The notes: generated from the letters alone by a model not told the origin. Positions 32,001 through 40,430 are shown, counted from the first letter of the stretch. The stretch is DNA of 64,000 nt from Pseudomonas syringae (GCF_000737245.1 NZ_JPQU01000109.1:62001-126000); one strand, 5' to 3'. Numbers and translations are program-made.

Positions 32001-34838
32001 GTTGCCTCCAGCAAGTTCGGCGAATCCCTGATCAATGGCTGGAATTCTGGTGGTGAAAGCCTCGTAGATAGCCTGTCGGGTGCGTTCGACGGTGGTGCCA
32101 GCTATGTGAGCGATGCAATCAGCAGCGCATTCACGGCTGGATCCGCCACGGCCTCGGTAGCGGCCGAAGCCACTGCTGCATCATTCTCGGCTGGCATTTC
32201 TGAGAGCGCAGCGGCAATTGGCTCGCAGTTCTCGGCCGAGATCGGCGGCGCTGCGCTTTCGTATGAGGCAGCCTCGGCGGCTTCTGCTAACGCACTGTCC
32301 TCGACCCTTGGCACGCTCAGCACCGCGCTCAGCGTGATCGGCACTGCGTACACCGTGTTCACAGCGTTTCAGGACTACGGGGTAGAGGGTGGCCTGACCA
32401 CGGCAGGGTTCGCAGCAGCAGGTGCTGCTATCGGCTCTGTCGTGCCGGTCATTGGCACCGCTATCGGCGCTGCAATTGGTGCAGTCATCGGCTCGATCGC
32501 TTCGGCGTCATGGTTCGGCGGTCCAAATTATGAGCAGTTGGTTTCCTCAGCAGAGGGCTCGTATTCGGGTGGCAAGTTCAAAAATGAAGGCTGGTACGAT
32601 GGCTGGAAGGAGAACAAGACCCGGCTAGGCGCTGGCACTGACGGCAAGCTGATGTCTTACGTGCAGCAGTTCACCAGCACCCTCGGCATGCTATATGACG
32701 CCTTGGGCGACGGCTCTGACGTATCCGCTGCGGTAACCATGCGCCGTCGCGAAACTTCGGGCGACTGGTCCAACGGCATGGCCGCCACTCTTGATAACGG
32801 CGTGCAAATCACAGCCCTCAAGCAGTACGGTCTAGATGTTGAAGCGAATCTGGCAGCCTACTACGACGACTTCATGGGCACATTCCTTGCCCAGGCAATC
32901 GTCAGTTCTGAGTCGCTTCCCCAGTACTTCAAAGACCAGTTTCAGGCTTACTCAACTGACTGGGAAGTAAAAGCAGACACGGTGATCGCTGCAATCGAGG
33001 GCGTGTTCACGCGCTTCAATGGCGTTAATACAGCGCTGTCTCAGATCAACGTCGCGAGCCTTAAGCTCAATGAAACAGGGATGGTAGCGTCCGACTCCAT
33101 CCTCAATATGGTTGCTTCGCTCGCTGATCTTGACACTGAGTCGGCAACCGCAAAGGAAAAGGTCGACGCGCTCAACGAGCTGGTTAACAGCTACTACTCG
33201 GCGTTCTTCTCCGCCGGCGAGCAATTCGATAGCCTTACCAACACCCTAAACGGATCCTTTGCAGGATTTGGTCTTGAGCTGCCGGATAGCAAGGCTGCTT
33301 ATAGGGCGATGGTCGAGGACATTGATGTCACAACAGCTGCTGGTCAAGGGATGTTCGCGACCTTGATGGGGCTGGCAACGGCTGCCGACTCCTACTACAA
33401 GACGATTGCGCAACGTGAATCTGACTATCGCGATGCTTTCTACACCGAGGCAGAAAGAACCGCTCTGTCGCTCGCTTCCGTTACCCAGGAGTTCAAAGAT
33501 GTCAGCGTAACCCTGCCAGAGACCCGGGCGGGTTATCGCGAGCTGGTTGAGGCGGCGAGCAAGGATTCATCGGCAGCCGGCAAAAAGATGTACGACACGC
33601 TGATGAGCCTGGCGGGTGAAGCAGGTTCCGCCTACGACATCCTCGAAACCAAGGCGAGCGCTGCTGCGGAGGCGACCAAAGCCCTTTCGGACACCCTGAT
33701 CAGCGATGCAATGAGCGCTGTTCAGCGCGCGGTATCCGCCGAACAGAAAACACTGACGGACGCTTACAACGCCCGCTCAGCATCGCTCAACGATATGGCC
33801 GCAACCGCCCAGCAATCGGTTACCGACCTGACCAATGTCAGCAGCTCACTTGAATCCGCTCTGAAGTCCTTGAATGGCACTTCTGATGATGCGGTGAAGA
33901 TGCTGCGCACTCAGGCCCAGGCAACGCTGCAGAACGCTCTGGCGACAGTACGTGCTGGTGGCTCGCTTGCTGGCATGGCCGGTCTGGATGACGCGCTGGA
34001 TGTGGTCAGCAGCAATACCACTGACCTCTACAGCTCGCTCGAAGACTTCAATCGGGACCAGGGCCGCACTGCAAACGTAGTGGCTGAGCTGAATGCCGTA
34101 ACCGGCGTGCAACTCACCACCGAGCAGAAATTGCTCGAGACCGTTCAGGACCAGATTGAAGAAGCCAAGGCACAGTACGACGCCCAGATGGAAGGGTTGA
34201 CCGCCCAGCTTGATCTGGCTCAGGCCCAAGTGGACAAGCTCAACGGTATCGATAACTCGGTGCTGTCGGTCAAAGACGCCATTGCAGGTCTGAGCGTTGC
34301 CATCACAGCGGCTATGGCGGCCAAGACTACGGCAAGTGCTGCGACAGGCTCCTACTCCGGTACCGGGGCTGGCGGTGCGCCAAGTGCCTCCGACCTCAAC
34401 TCTGTCTACAACAGCGTTCTTGGCCGAGACGTGGACCCTACTGGGGCTGCGTACTGGGCTGGCCTGCTGGGTAGTGGGGCGGTTACGGCTGCCGGTCTGG
34501 CTGCTGCTATTAAAGCCGACGCAGTTAAGAACGGCGAGGTTCCTGCCTTTGCCATGGGCGGCGATCACCTGGGCGGTCTGCGCCTTGTTGGCGAGAACGG
34601 CCCGGAACTGGAAGTAACAGGACCAAGCCGCATCTTCAACGCCAACCAGACGGCAGCAATGCTCAATGGTGGCGGTTCGGGTGCGACTGTCGCAGAGCTT
34701 CGCGAGATGCGCAGAGAGATGGAAAGCAATGCCACCTACACATCGAAGCTTATGAAGATGGTCGCAGATGGTATCGACGTGCTCGTCAACTCTGGCGTGC
34801 AAATCAACGGCACAGTTGAAACTAAGGCGGTCGCATGA
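29031..34838 (+). CDS. Tape measure protein
   Basis: 1935 residues, ATG after CCGGAGAAAAGC. N-terminal lambda gpH-like part, long Ala/Gln-rich coiled coils (about residues 50-220 and 560-930), hydrophobic segments around 300-345 and 1110-1165 (GFAAAGAAIGSVVPVIGTAIGAAIGAVIGSIA), and a C-terminal DUF4214-like repeat (VYNSVLGRDVDPTGAAYWAGLLGSG, about 1785-1815). It sets tail length; at 0.15 nm per residue a tail near 290 nm is expected, very long for a siphovirus. Coupled to the next gene. Confidence 0.93.
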   Translation: MTTIAELGLAVNSESVVQATGDLDKFVDSGKGAEDSAKRVESAWAKAVTGISQDTSQVVKELQLMNSRQEATAQLMVQLSQAVGKASASFNDASANAQKLAAAGTKVGESADQAKARMMALAVAATQAGDHQESLNRAYEATAGASATAQREQLNLLAATSRASTAARESAAAQEKAAASAQKASGATAEEAIALGKLLGQIDPTVAAMKRLDAAQDELSKFNATGMLPDGEFAKYTQKIDTARTDLNRFDEGMNKTGMTAKATAASLRGVPAQFTDIFTSIAAGQPITMVALQQGGQLKDMFGGIGPAAKALGGYVLGLINPFTLAAAAAGGLALAYHQGSKEADAYRLALITTGNAAGTTTTEMAAMAERIGATVGTTGEASSALAQLANSGKIASDSFEQIATAAISFEKAGGQAVSATVAEFAKIGDDPVKAIAALNEKYNFLTAAVYEQVRSLQEQGDKQGAAVIAEKAYADALQSRSNEIKTNLGSVERAWRDVASAAKIGWDSVLGIGRQSTAGPDLTKLKQELAYKTNLLGTGYEDDTTKERVKTLKAEIDVIEKRTKSEQETAKATGDTARTIREGTQAYEEYQKGVEANYTKSQKLNKALEDEQQRITKSRAAGYKITAEQEEAAYKAIRERSEYQEKADKKSPVNLTAYNDSQNALKAIVGEYDNSFKELDALQKAGLITQEQYSSQSAVLIRAEKDEVTAAYESEIAALEAAQGKKGTTAAQSIQLDQKIADARSAMVKAQQDADAKLNVLSINEQGRLDKQAAAIENYVQALNDQLNTTRQQLQLQAAGVGMGDEARKRLQDDIKIQQEYQDKLDKLLAQRNKDAISQEQYDQQTDAVRTALAERLQLQKDYYQQVEAAQSNWLNGATSAFASYAEEAQNVAGMTKSAFLNAFDGLEDVLVSFVTNGKASFKDFVNSILADIARIVIKTQIIGPLLSTLGLSSSSAGGGGGVFSSITGGGEGTSITSLISSAKSVIDVASSKFGESLINGWNSGGESLVDSLSGAFDGGASYVSDAISSAFTAGSATASVAAEATAASFSAGISESAAAIGSQFSAEIGGAALSYEAASAASANALSSTLGTLSTALSVIGTAYTVFTAFQDYGVEGGLTTAGFAAAGAAIGSVVPVIGTAIGAAIGAVIGSIASASWFGGPNYEQLVSSAEGSYSGGKFKNEGWYDGWKENKTRLGAGTDGKLMSYVQQFTSTLGMLYDALGDGSDVSAAVTMRRRETSGDWSNGMAATLDNGVQITALKQYGLDVEANLAAYYDDFMGTFLAQAIVSSESLPQYFKDQFQAYSTDWEVKADTVIAAIEGVFTRFNGVNTALSQINVASLKLNETGMVASDSILNMVASLADLDTESATAKEKVDALNELVNSYYSAFFSAGEQFDSLTNTLNGSFAGFGLELPDSKAAYRAMVEDIDVTTAAGQGMFATLMGLATAADSYYKTIAQRESDYRDAFYTEAERTALSLASVTQEFKDVSVTLPETRAGYRELVEAASKDSSAAGKKMYDTLMSLAGEAGSAYDILETKASAAAEATKALSDTLISDAMSAVQRAVSAEQKTLTDAYNARSASLNDMAATAQQSVTDLTNVSSSLESALKSLNGTSDDAVKMLRTQAQATLQNALATVRAGGSLAGMAGLDDALDVVSSNTTDLYSSLEDFNRDQGRTANVVAELNAVTGVQLTTEQKLLETVQDQIEEAKAQYDAQMEGLTAQLDLAQAQVDKLNGIDNSVLSVKDAIAGLSVAITAAMAAKTTASAATGSYSGTGAGGAPSASDLNSVYNSVLGRDVDPTGAAYWAGLLGSGAVTAAGLAAAIKADAVKNGEVPAFAMGGDHLGGLRLVGENGPELEVTGPSRIFNANQTAAMLNGGGSGATVAELREMRREMESNATYTSKLMKMVADGIDVLVNSGVQINGTVETKAVA

Positions 34839-35755
34839 GCGATATGAAGGTGGTGCCGGGGATTCAGATCACCCCAGCAAACATGATCGTCAATGCTCTG
34901 CCAGATATGGATTATGACGCTTACAACTCGGGTGCCCCATATGCGATCGGCGCATTCGTTACCATCGACCGCATTAACTATCAGGCACTGGTAGCGAATA
35001 CAAACCGTCATCCGGTCACTGACACGGTTTCTCCGGCAGCCTGGCAGAACATGGGATGGGTCAACAAGTACAGGATGTTCAACAAGAACGTCGGCAACAC
35101 ATGGAAGATTGGCACCTTCACATCTGCGCCGGAAGTGATCGACTTCACTATCCGTCCCGGTCGACGCATCAATGCCATCGGCTTAGTAGGCGTCTTTGCT
35201 GCGACCGTCCGCATCGTCATGACCGTACCGGGCAACCCCGTTGCGGTTTATGACAAGACGTTTGCCATGTCCATCAAAGGCGGCGGCAGCTGGTATCAGT
35301 ACTACTTCGGCCAATTCACAACCAAGGAAAACCTGGCCGAGTTCGATTTACCTCCATTCAACAATGCAGATGTGCGCGTGATTGTCAGTGCGCCGGGCGG
35401 TACTGCGCGCGTGGGGATGATGGTGCTCGGCTGGGGCAAGTCCATCGGCACCGCTGTTTACGGAACATCCCTTGGACGCAAGAAGTACTCGACGATCAAG
35501 GAAGAGTTTGACGGGAGCATGACCATCACGCCGCGAGGCAGGCGTAAGTCAATCGACTTTCAGGTTGTGGTCAATGCCGACCAGATATCAAGCGTACAGC
35601 GAACTCTCGACGATGCTGATGACGCACCCGCGCTTTATGTCGGATCCAGCAACCTTGATTACACAGTGATCATTGGGATTTTCGACGACTTCGATACAGG
35701 CCTGCCGACTTACAACCGCGGCGAATACACACTCAAGGTTAGGAGCCTCAACTAA
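34835..35755 (+). CDS. Tail-tip protein, family not recognised
   Basis: 306 residues, overlapping the tape measure stop (ATGA). The middle (FTSAPEVIDFTIRPGRRINAIGLVGVFAATVRIVMTV) is beta-sandwich-like and may be a carbohydrate-binding module; the final part (KEEFDGSMTITPRGRRKSIDFQVVVNADQISSVQRTLDDADDAPALYV) resembles tail-associated domains of prophage islands. It is the only protein between tape measure and fibre genes, so it may serve as distal tail/baseplate hub. Confidence 0.7.
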   Translation: MSDMKVVPGIQITPANMIVNALPDMDYDAYNSGAPYAIGAFVTIDRINYQALVANTNRHPVTDTVSPAAWQNMGWVNKYRMFNKNVGNTWKIGTFTSAPEVIDFTIRPGRRINAIGLVGVFAATVRIVMTVPGNPVAVYDKTFAMSIKGGGSWYQYYFGQFTTKENLAEFDLPPFNNADVRVIVSAPGGTARVGMMVLGWGKSIGTAVYGTSLGRKKYSTIKEEFDGSMTITPRGRRKSIDFQVVVNADQISSVQRTLDDADDAPALYVGSSNLDYTVIIGIFDDFDTGLPTYNRGEYTLKVRSLN

Positions 35756-36705
35756 TGGCAGTCATCGCCCCAGTTTTATCGACACTCCCGCCACCGCCAT
35801 TACCGTCCGATGCCGAGGCGGTCTTTGATGCCAAGGCAGGCGCATCACTTACCGCTCAAGTGGTGATGGTCACGGAGATCAATGCCGCCCTCAGCTGGAC
35901 AGCAACTCAGGTCAACGCTGCCGAGGGCTACAAGAACGCCGCAGCCACGAGCGCCGGGAATGCGGCAGACTCGGCAGCCCTCGCAGGCCAGCAGGTTGGC
36001 CTTGCAGCTGATCAGGTTGATCTGGCAGTAACTGCGCGACAGGGTGCGGAGTCGGCGGCTACAAATGCACAGACCTATGCAGCAGCTGCGGGCGCTGCGG
36101 CAGGACTGCCCAGCTTGGCCGGCAATGCCCTCCGTGTACTCGGCGTAAATCCTAACGAGCTTGGTGTGAGCTGGGTAAAAGCCCTCCCTGTAACTACCGG
36201 GAAGGGCGGGTTTACGTTGCAGGTTAACGCTGCAGGAACTGACTATGATTGGGTTTCGACTGGACTTTTCCACATCGTAGATGAAAGGGCTAGTGGAGTT
36301 GAAGGCGGATCTGGCTCGACGTCTTACGCAGTTAGAACCTTGAACACAGTAAAGCAAAATACCATCCCAGGCGCCAGTCTCTCGGCTAGCGCGTTCACAC
36401 TGCCCGCAGGTAAATACCGAATAAACGCTAAGGCTGCGGCTTGGGCGGCGAATCGGCACAAGCTTCGGCTCTACAATGTAACGGCAGCATCCGTCGCTGC
36501 TGTAGGCGTAAGCTGTGGGTCGGCTACCTCTTCGGCCTTCAATGTGTATGCAAAGTTATTCGTGGAGCTGGAAGTCCTTTCGCCCACTACCTTCAGGGTT
36601 GAGCATCGCCTAGAAACAGCTAGCGGATCCAATGACCTAGGCAGGCCCTGCGTTTTTGGCGATGCCGAGACATACGCAACCGTAACTGTGCAGAAGGTGG
36701 CCTAA
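35755..36705 (+). CDS. Tail fibre/receptor-binding protein
   Basis: 316 residues. Residues 40-130 are an Ala-rich trimeric coiled-coil fibre stalk (AAATSAGNAADSAALAGQQVGLAADQVDLAVTARQGAESAATNAQTYAAAAG); residues 165-316 are a beta-rich tip (FHIVDERASGVEGGSGS...). Coupled by TAATG to the tail-tip gene. Probable adhesin contacting the host. Confidence 0.78.
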   Translation: MAVIAPVLSTLPPPPLPSDAEAVFDAKAGASLTAQVVMVTEINAALSWTATQVNAAEGYKNAAATSAGNAADSAALAGQQVGLAADQVDLAVTARQGAESAATNAQTYAAAAGAAAGLPSLAGNALRVLGVNPNELGVSWVKALPVTTGKGGFTLQVNAAGTDYDWVSTGLFHIVDERASGVEGGSGSTSYAVRTLNTVKQNTIPGASLSASAFTLPAGKYRINAKAAAWAANRHKLRLYNVTAASVAAVGVSCGSATSSAFNVYAKLFVELEVLSPTTFRVEHRLETASGSNDLGRPCVFGDAETYATVTVQKVA

Positions 36706-37172
36706 TGCAATTCTTCAAAGTCGAAAAGGGTGTTGTTGTTCAGAAGCAGCCAAACGCCGAGGATGGTTTTATTGAGGGGCCGGATGATGTTGTCTGCGGC
36801 TACATCTACAAGTCCGGGAAGTTCTCGGCTCCGGTCGCATCTTGGCCGGACTGGCCTGCGCTGATTGCTGACCGTCGCTACATTGCAGAAACCTCTGGCA
36901 CCACCATTGAAGGCATGGGGATCGACACGGGTCGCGACAGTCAAGGCTTAATAACTGGAGCGGCGGTACAAGCGATTATCGATCCTAATTATTCGCTGCG
37001 CTGGAAAACATCAGCAGGATTCATTGAGCTTAGCGGGTCGCAGATTCTAGGGGTTGCCTCGGCGGTGCGCGCGCATGTGCAGAGATGCTTTAACCGAGAG
37101 TCCGAGTTACTTGAGGCTGTCGCTGTCGGGACTATTTCCCAAACGATCATAAATGAAGGGTGGCCGCAATGA
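36705..37172 (+). CDS. DUF4376-type fibre-associated protein
   Basis: 155 residues. The second half (GIDTGRDSQGLITGAAVQAIIDP...LRWKTSAGFIELSGSQILGVASAVRAHVQRCFNREsELLEAV) is DUF4376, common behind tail fibres. The first 45 residues resemble the first 50 of the next protein. Likely a fibre chaperone or tip component. Confidence 0.75.
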   Translation: MQFFKVEKGVVVQKQPNAEDGFIEGPDDVVCGYIYKSGKFSAPVASWPDWPALIADRRYIAETSGTTIEGMGIDTGRDSQGLITGAAVQAIIDPNYSLRWKTSAGFIELSGSQILGVASAVRAHVQRCFNRESELLEAVAVGTISQTIINEGWPQ

Positions 37173-37597
37173 CCGAACAAACCTGCTATTTCCTGATCGA
37201 GAATGGTATTGCGGTGCAGAAGAACTCAGACCCCTCTGAGGGGTTCGTTCCCGGATCCTGCGAATGGGCGCCCGGCTGTTATTACGCTGACGGCGTATTC
37301 AGTCTGCCACCCATTAACTGGCCGTCAGTGTCTAGCCAAGCGTTGCAAGAGCTCAAGTACGAAATGGCGGCAAAACTTACGGCCATCAAAACTCGAGCAG
37401 AAGAGCTGGCCGACGCCGAAGATCTGGGAATTATCACTCCCGAGGAAGCCGCTGAGGCGCTCACCCTTGTTCAACCGATGATTGATTGGCGCACATATCG
37501 AATCATGCTGAGCCGGACCCAAAAACAAGCAGGATGGCCTGTAAATCCAGTATGGCCGACCCGTCCGGCTGCTTGGCCAGCCCCGCCAATCGTGTAA
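37169..37597 (+). CDS. Tail fibre assembly-like protein
   Basis: 142 residues. The C-terminal half (ELADAEDLGIITPEEAAEALTLVQPMIDWRTYRIMLSRTQKQAGWPVNPVWPTRP) is the tail fibre assembly/gp38-like chaperone motif ending in GWP-x-P-x-WP. N-terminus shared with the preceding protein. Overlaps it on ATGA. Confidence 0.8.
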   Translation: MTEQTCYFLIENGIAVQKNSDPSEGFVPGSCEWAPGCYYADGVFSLPPINWPSVSSQALQELKYEMAAKLTAIKTRAEELADAEDLGIITPEEAAEALTLVQPMIDWRTYRIMLSRTQKQAGWPVNPVWPTRPAAWPAPPIV

Positions 37598-37618
37598 GAC
37601 CACACCCAGCTATCCCAG

Positions 37619-37638
37619 CCGCCTTGAGCGGTTTTTTT
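37619..37638 (+). terminator. Terminator after fibre genes
   Basis: Stem CCGC/GCGG (37619-37622/37628-37631) followed by seven T. It separates the tail operon from the endolysin. Confidence 0.8.
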
Positions 37639-37668
37639 GTGCCCGCGATTCAGTGGGCAAGGACTCCC

Positions 37669-38118
37669 ATGCCTCAAATTCCTCGCGGACTACGCAATAA
37701 TAATCCCGGCAATATCGACTATAACCCCCGTAACGACTGGCAGGGCCAACTCGGCATCGAGGCGGGCGTAACCAAGCCACGATTCGCCCGGTTCGATTCG
37801 CCGGAGAACGGGATTCGTGCGCTCGCCAAGCTGCTGATCAACTATCGCGGCAAGGACGGTATGCCCGGCATTGGCCTGCAAGGTATCGACACCGTGCGCG
37901 AGACGATCAACCGCTGGGCACCCTCTGTCGAGAACAACACCGAAGCGTACATCAAGCAGGTGTCGGCCGCGGCTGGCGTGATGCCTAACGAAAGCATCAC
38001 TATTCGAGATCCACGCATCCTGCTGGCCGTCGTCACCGCGATCATCACGCATGAGAATGGCGGCAATCCATATGCACCGGCAGTCATTGCCGAAGGTGTG
38101 CGGCGGGCGCTGGCATGA
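37669..38118 (+). CDS. Endolysin-like peptidoglycan hydrolase
   Basis: 149 residues; ATG after AAGGACTCCC. Starts MPQIPRGLRNNNPGNIDYNPRNDWQGQLG and continues RFARFDSPENGIRALAKLLINY: the RNNNPGNI motif of a family annotated as structural protein P5 or endolysin. No signal peptide, so it needs the holin encoded 23 kb upstream. Other prophage lysins are in the same position behind the tail genes in D3-like Pseudomonas phages. Confidence 0.78.
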   Translation: MPQIPRGLRNNNPGNIDYNPRNDWQGQLGIEAGVTKPRFARFDSPENGIRALAKLLINYRGKDGMPGIGLQGIDTVRETINRWAPSVENNTEAYIKQVSAAAGVMPNESITIRDPRILLAVVTAIITHENGGNPYAPAVIAEGVRRALA

Positions 38119-38531
38119 GCAAAATCAAATCCATAGGCCGCTGCTTGGGCGAAGGCGCTGACGGCTCGATCTGGTTTTTCTGCGACGGTTGTGGCGGCCC
38201 TCACAGCATCAAGGTCAACTCACCCGGCACGCCCGGCCCGAACTGGTGCTACAACGGAAATCCGGATACCCCGACCTTCACGCCGTCGGTTCTGGCCCGG
38301 ACAACTGGCGCACCTGACGGCCGCAGCGTCATGACTGACGAGGAGGTTCTGGAGTACGACGCTATTTACAAGTCAGGCGGGCGAGACGCCGTATTCGCGA
38401 GTCGCTTCGGTAAGGTCTGCCATTCATTCGTCACTGACGGTCGCATTCAATATCTCGGCGACTGCACGCACGCGCTGGCGGGCCAGACTGTTGTTCTGCC
38501 GAACTGGGAGGAATCATGGGCGAAATGGTAG
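38115..38531 (+). CDS. DUF6527 family protein
   Basis: 138 residues, coupled to the endolysin. CDGCGGPHSI, NWCYNGNPDTPTFTPSV, CHSFVTDGRIQYLGDCTHALAGQTVVLP are DUF6527 features: a probable Zn-binding fold with C and H ligands. Small phage genes of this family often lie next to lysis genes; function unknown. Confidence 0.7.
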   Translation: MSKIKSIGRCLGEGADGSIWFFCDGCGGPHSIKVNSPGTPGPNWCYNGNPDTPTFTPSVLARTTGAPDGRSVMTDEEVLEYDAIYKSGGRDAVFASRFGKVCHSFVTDGRIQYLGDCTHALAGQTVVLPNWEESWAKW

Positions 38532-38986
38532 GCCAATTCCTCGACCCACTGATCGTGCAGGCCTACGCCAAGGGCGAGTGGGTTCTTATGGCCGACTTCC
38601 GGTACATGGCGGCCGACGGCACGATCTACACTGCGCCGAAATACTTCATCACCGATTTGGCCTCAACACCATGGCTGGTCAAGCCATTCCTGACCGGCAT
38701 CGAAGACAGGGCCTGCGGGGTCATTCACGACTTTGTTTACTGTCAGAACAAGATCACCCGCGCCCAGTGCGATGCGTTGTTCTACGAAATGCTGCTGGCG
38801 ACTGGAGCGGATCTGCGCCGGGCTCAACTGATGTTCTCCGGCCTGCGCATCGGCGGCGGCTCACGCTATCGACAGTGCGCGGGCGGCATGAAGGTCGAGG
38901 ATCTGGCCTTTGAGCTGATGAGGCCTGAGGAAGTGGCCGACTGGAAGCTGAGGCTGCTGGTCATCCATGAGCCTGTCGCTGCCTGA
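38516..38986 (+). CDS. DUF1353 family protein
   Basis: 156 residues. ADFRYMAADGTIYTAPKYFITDLASTPWLVKPFL...CGVIHDFVYCQN...ADALF is DUF1353 (typical D-x-AS-x-P and H-D motifs). It overlaps the previous gene by 16 bases. Role in lysis or late infection not known. Confidence 0.8.
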   Translation: MGEMVGQFLDPLIVQAYAKGEWVLMADFRYMAADGTIYTAPKYFITDLASTPWLVKPFLTGIEDRACGVIHDFVYCQNKITRAQCDALFYEMLLATGADLRRAQLMFSGLRIGGGSRYRQCAGGMKVEDLAFELMRPEEVADWKLRLLVIHEPVAA

Positions 38987-39108
38987 TACAAGCTGTCGAT
39001 CCGCCCGGGTCGGCAGTGCAACATCGATTTACCCTGCCTCCGACCGTTCTGGTCACCCGTCGAAAACCCTCTTATCCAGTATTGACCCAATTCCTGCGCT
39101 CTATTTAA

Positions 39109-39124
39109 CTGTACGAATATCCAG
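39109..39124. promoter_or_regulatory. LexA-like box at the right prophage end
   Basis: CTGTACGAATATCCAG (CTG-N10-CAG) lies 15 bases upstream of the ATG at 39140. It is a good match to the SOS box but weaker than that at 3257. Confidence 0.6.
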
Positions 39125-39139
39125 TATCGAGCAGTGAAA

Positions 39140-39436
39140 ATGCATTACCTCATCGTCCAGCGCCGTAGGTACGGCGTAGCCATCGACAAGAAAGAGCTGC
39201 GCAAGATCCAGCCAGTCCGAGGCGACATCCAAATAACCGAGATGCCAAACGAGACACTTGGCCGGACGACGATCAGCGCGTGGCTGTTCAGCAGCGCGCC
39301 GAATGCGCCCGATATCCTCCCGCCATTGCTCGACGTGCGCATAACCGGCATGGGATCCACTGGCATGAACCTCACAGGGGTAGAGCAGATCGGTGACGCC
39401 TTCTACGCCCAGTCATGGTGGTGCAGGCTTGAGTAG
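39140..39436 (+). CDS. Hypothetical SOS-box-preceded prophage protein
   Basis: 98 residues, starting MHYLIVQRRRYGVAIDKKELRKIQPVRGDIQITEMP. Predominantly beta/alpha with a Trp-rich end (YAQSWWCRLE). ATG 39140 is chosen over a GTG at 39134. The CTG-N10-CAG box and similar genes at other prophage ends suggest damage induction; molecular role unknown. 120 bases upstream (38987-39108) hold nothing else recognised. Confidence 0.6.
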   Translation: MHYLIVQRRRYGVAIDKKELRKIQPVRGDIQITEMPNETLGRTTISAWLFSSAPNAPDILPPLLDVRITGMGSTGMNLTGVEQIGDAFYAQSWWCRLE

Positions 39437-39722
39437 CTATATAGAAGACCCGCTTGGAGAGTGGAGGAAGGGAATCGCAGATCGGATGTCATTCATGGCC
39501 GAACCGGATCAGCACCGGGCGAAGATGCTCGGGCTGGCAAATGTCGCGCTGAATCGACGAATGATCGACCATGGCCAGCTATCCGACATGCTGGAGTGGC
39601 TGGACTGCGCCAAGATTTGGGCTGAAGTGGAAATGTCCGAGGCTGATGGACTGGGTTTGTTCGATGGGGTCGACCCGGAAGGCGAGCGCCGGTACCAGGG
39701 GATTGTATTTGGTGGGGAGTAG
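39429..39722 (+). CDS. Hypothetical protein, last prophage gene
   Basis: 97 residues from a TTG inside the end of the previous gene, or slightly longer from the GTG at 39393 (109 residues). All-helical (LGEWRKGIADRMSFMAEPDQHRAKMLGLANVALNRRMIDHGQLSDMLEWLDCAKIWAEVEMSEAD). Family unrecognised; start uncertain. Confidence 0.5.
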   Translation: MSSYIEDPLGEWRKGIADRMSFMAEPDQHRAKMLGLANVALNRRMIDHGQLSDMLEWLDCAKIWAEVEMSEADGLGLFDGVDPEGERRYQGIVFGGE

Positions 39723-40127
39723 GTGTTCGTCGGCAGGACGCCGGGGAGGGGTATGGCGCTTGTACCAATTTCCGTACCAATGGCATGTTTCTCAGTGAAA
39801 ATCCGAGTGAGCCAAAGTAGGCAAGCGCCTGAATCTATTGATGTTGCCTACCCCTGTCTACCGCCCAAAACCCACCTATAATCGCGGTGTAATTCTGTTC
39901 CAGTGTCACAGGGTTGTGTTTCCGTAAGTTGTGCTGGTCAGCAACCAACATAGCTTTACCAATAAAGAGTATTGGCGCGATGTGATCAGGCTGATTGGCA
40001 AAAATGCAGGGCTGAGCCTGCGATGGGCGACATAGTAACGTAGGACTGCCAGCAGTTGTATCTTCGGATGTACGCGCCTGTACTGGATGGTGCGGAAAAA
40101 AGAGAGGGCGTGCCGTGAAGCACCCGG
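39723..40127. other. Gene-free prophage/chromosome junction
   Basis: 400 bases without a supported gene. Contains GTACCAATTTCCGTACCA (39757-39774), a degenerate direct repeat of GTACCA, and the GAAAATCCGAGTGAGCC stretch; the phage-to-host change in gene content happens here, so attR must be in or near it. I could not define a core because the partner attL is outside the window. Confidence 0.5.
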
Positions 40128-40430
40128 TTATTTGGCTGCTTCGGCGTGCCCTGGTACCAGGCGAACCTCGACACGCTGCCCCAGCGCTCGTGCTGCTGAG
40201 GCCAAGGTTGCCAGTGTCATGCCCGCGTCGTTTTCATCAAGGGCACGGTCGATGACCGTTCGACTGGTATGCATGCGCTGGGCTAGCTCTTTTTTGGTCA
40301 CTTTTTGAAGCTTCATGCTCTGGGCGAGTTGCCAGGAGATAACACGCTTGAGGGCGGCGGCTGAAACTTCTTCTGCGGTTCCTTGTTCTGTGAGGAAATC
40401 GTCAAAGTCCGATCCTTTGTGCTTATTCAT
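40128..40430 (-). CDS. Antitoxin, XRE-type helix-turn-helix
   Basis: 100 residues. KRVISWQLAQSMKLQKVTKKELAQRMHTSRTVIDRALDENDAGMTLATLASAARALGQRVEVRL is a complete XRE HTH in the C-terminal two-thirds, with an N-terminal toxin-binding-like tail. ATG overlaps the toxin stop (ATGA), the toxin-first order typical of HigBA-like pairs. It should neutralise the toxin and repress at the palindrome 40788-40805. Confidence 0.85.
   Translation of the reverse strand: MNKHKGSDFDDFLTEQGTAEEVSAAALKRVISWQLAQSMKLQKVTKKELAQRMHTSRTVIDRALDENDAGMTLATLASAARALGQRVEVRLVPGHAEAAK

Noticed and set aside
33846..34802. 318-codon minus-strand frame
   Set aside because: Antisense to the tape measure gene; composition typical of a shadow frame.
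39757..39774. GTACCA repeat as attachment core
   Set aside because: Cannot be tested without the left end; repeat is too short and imperfect to call.
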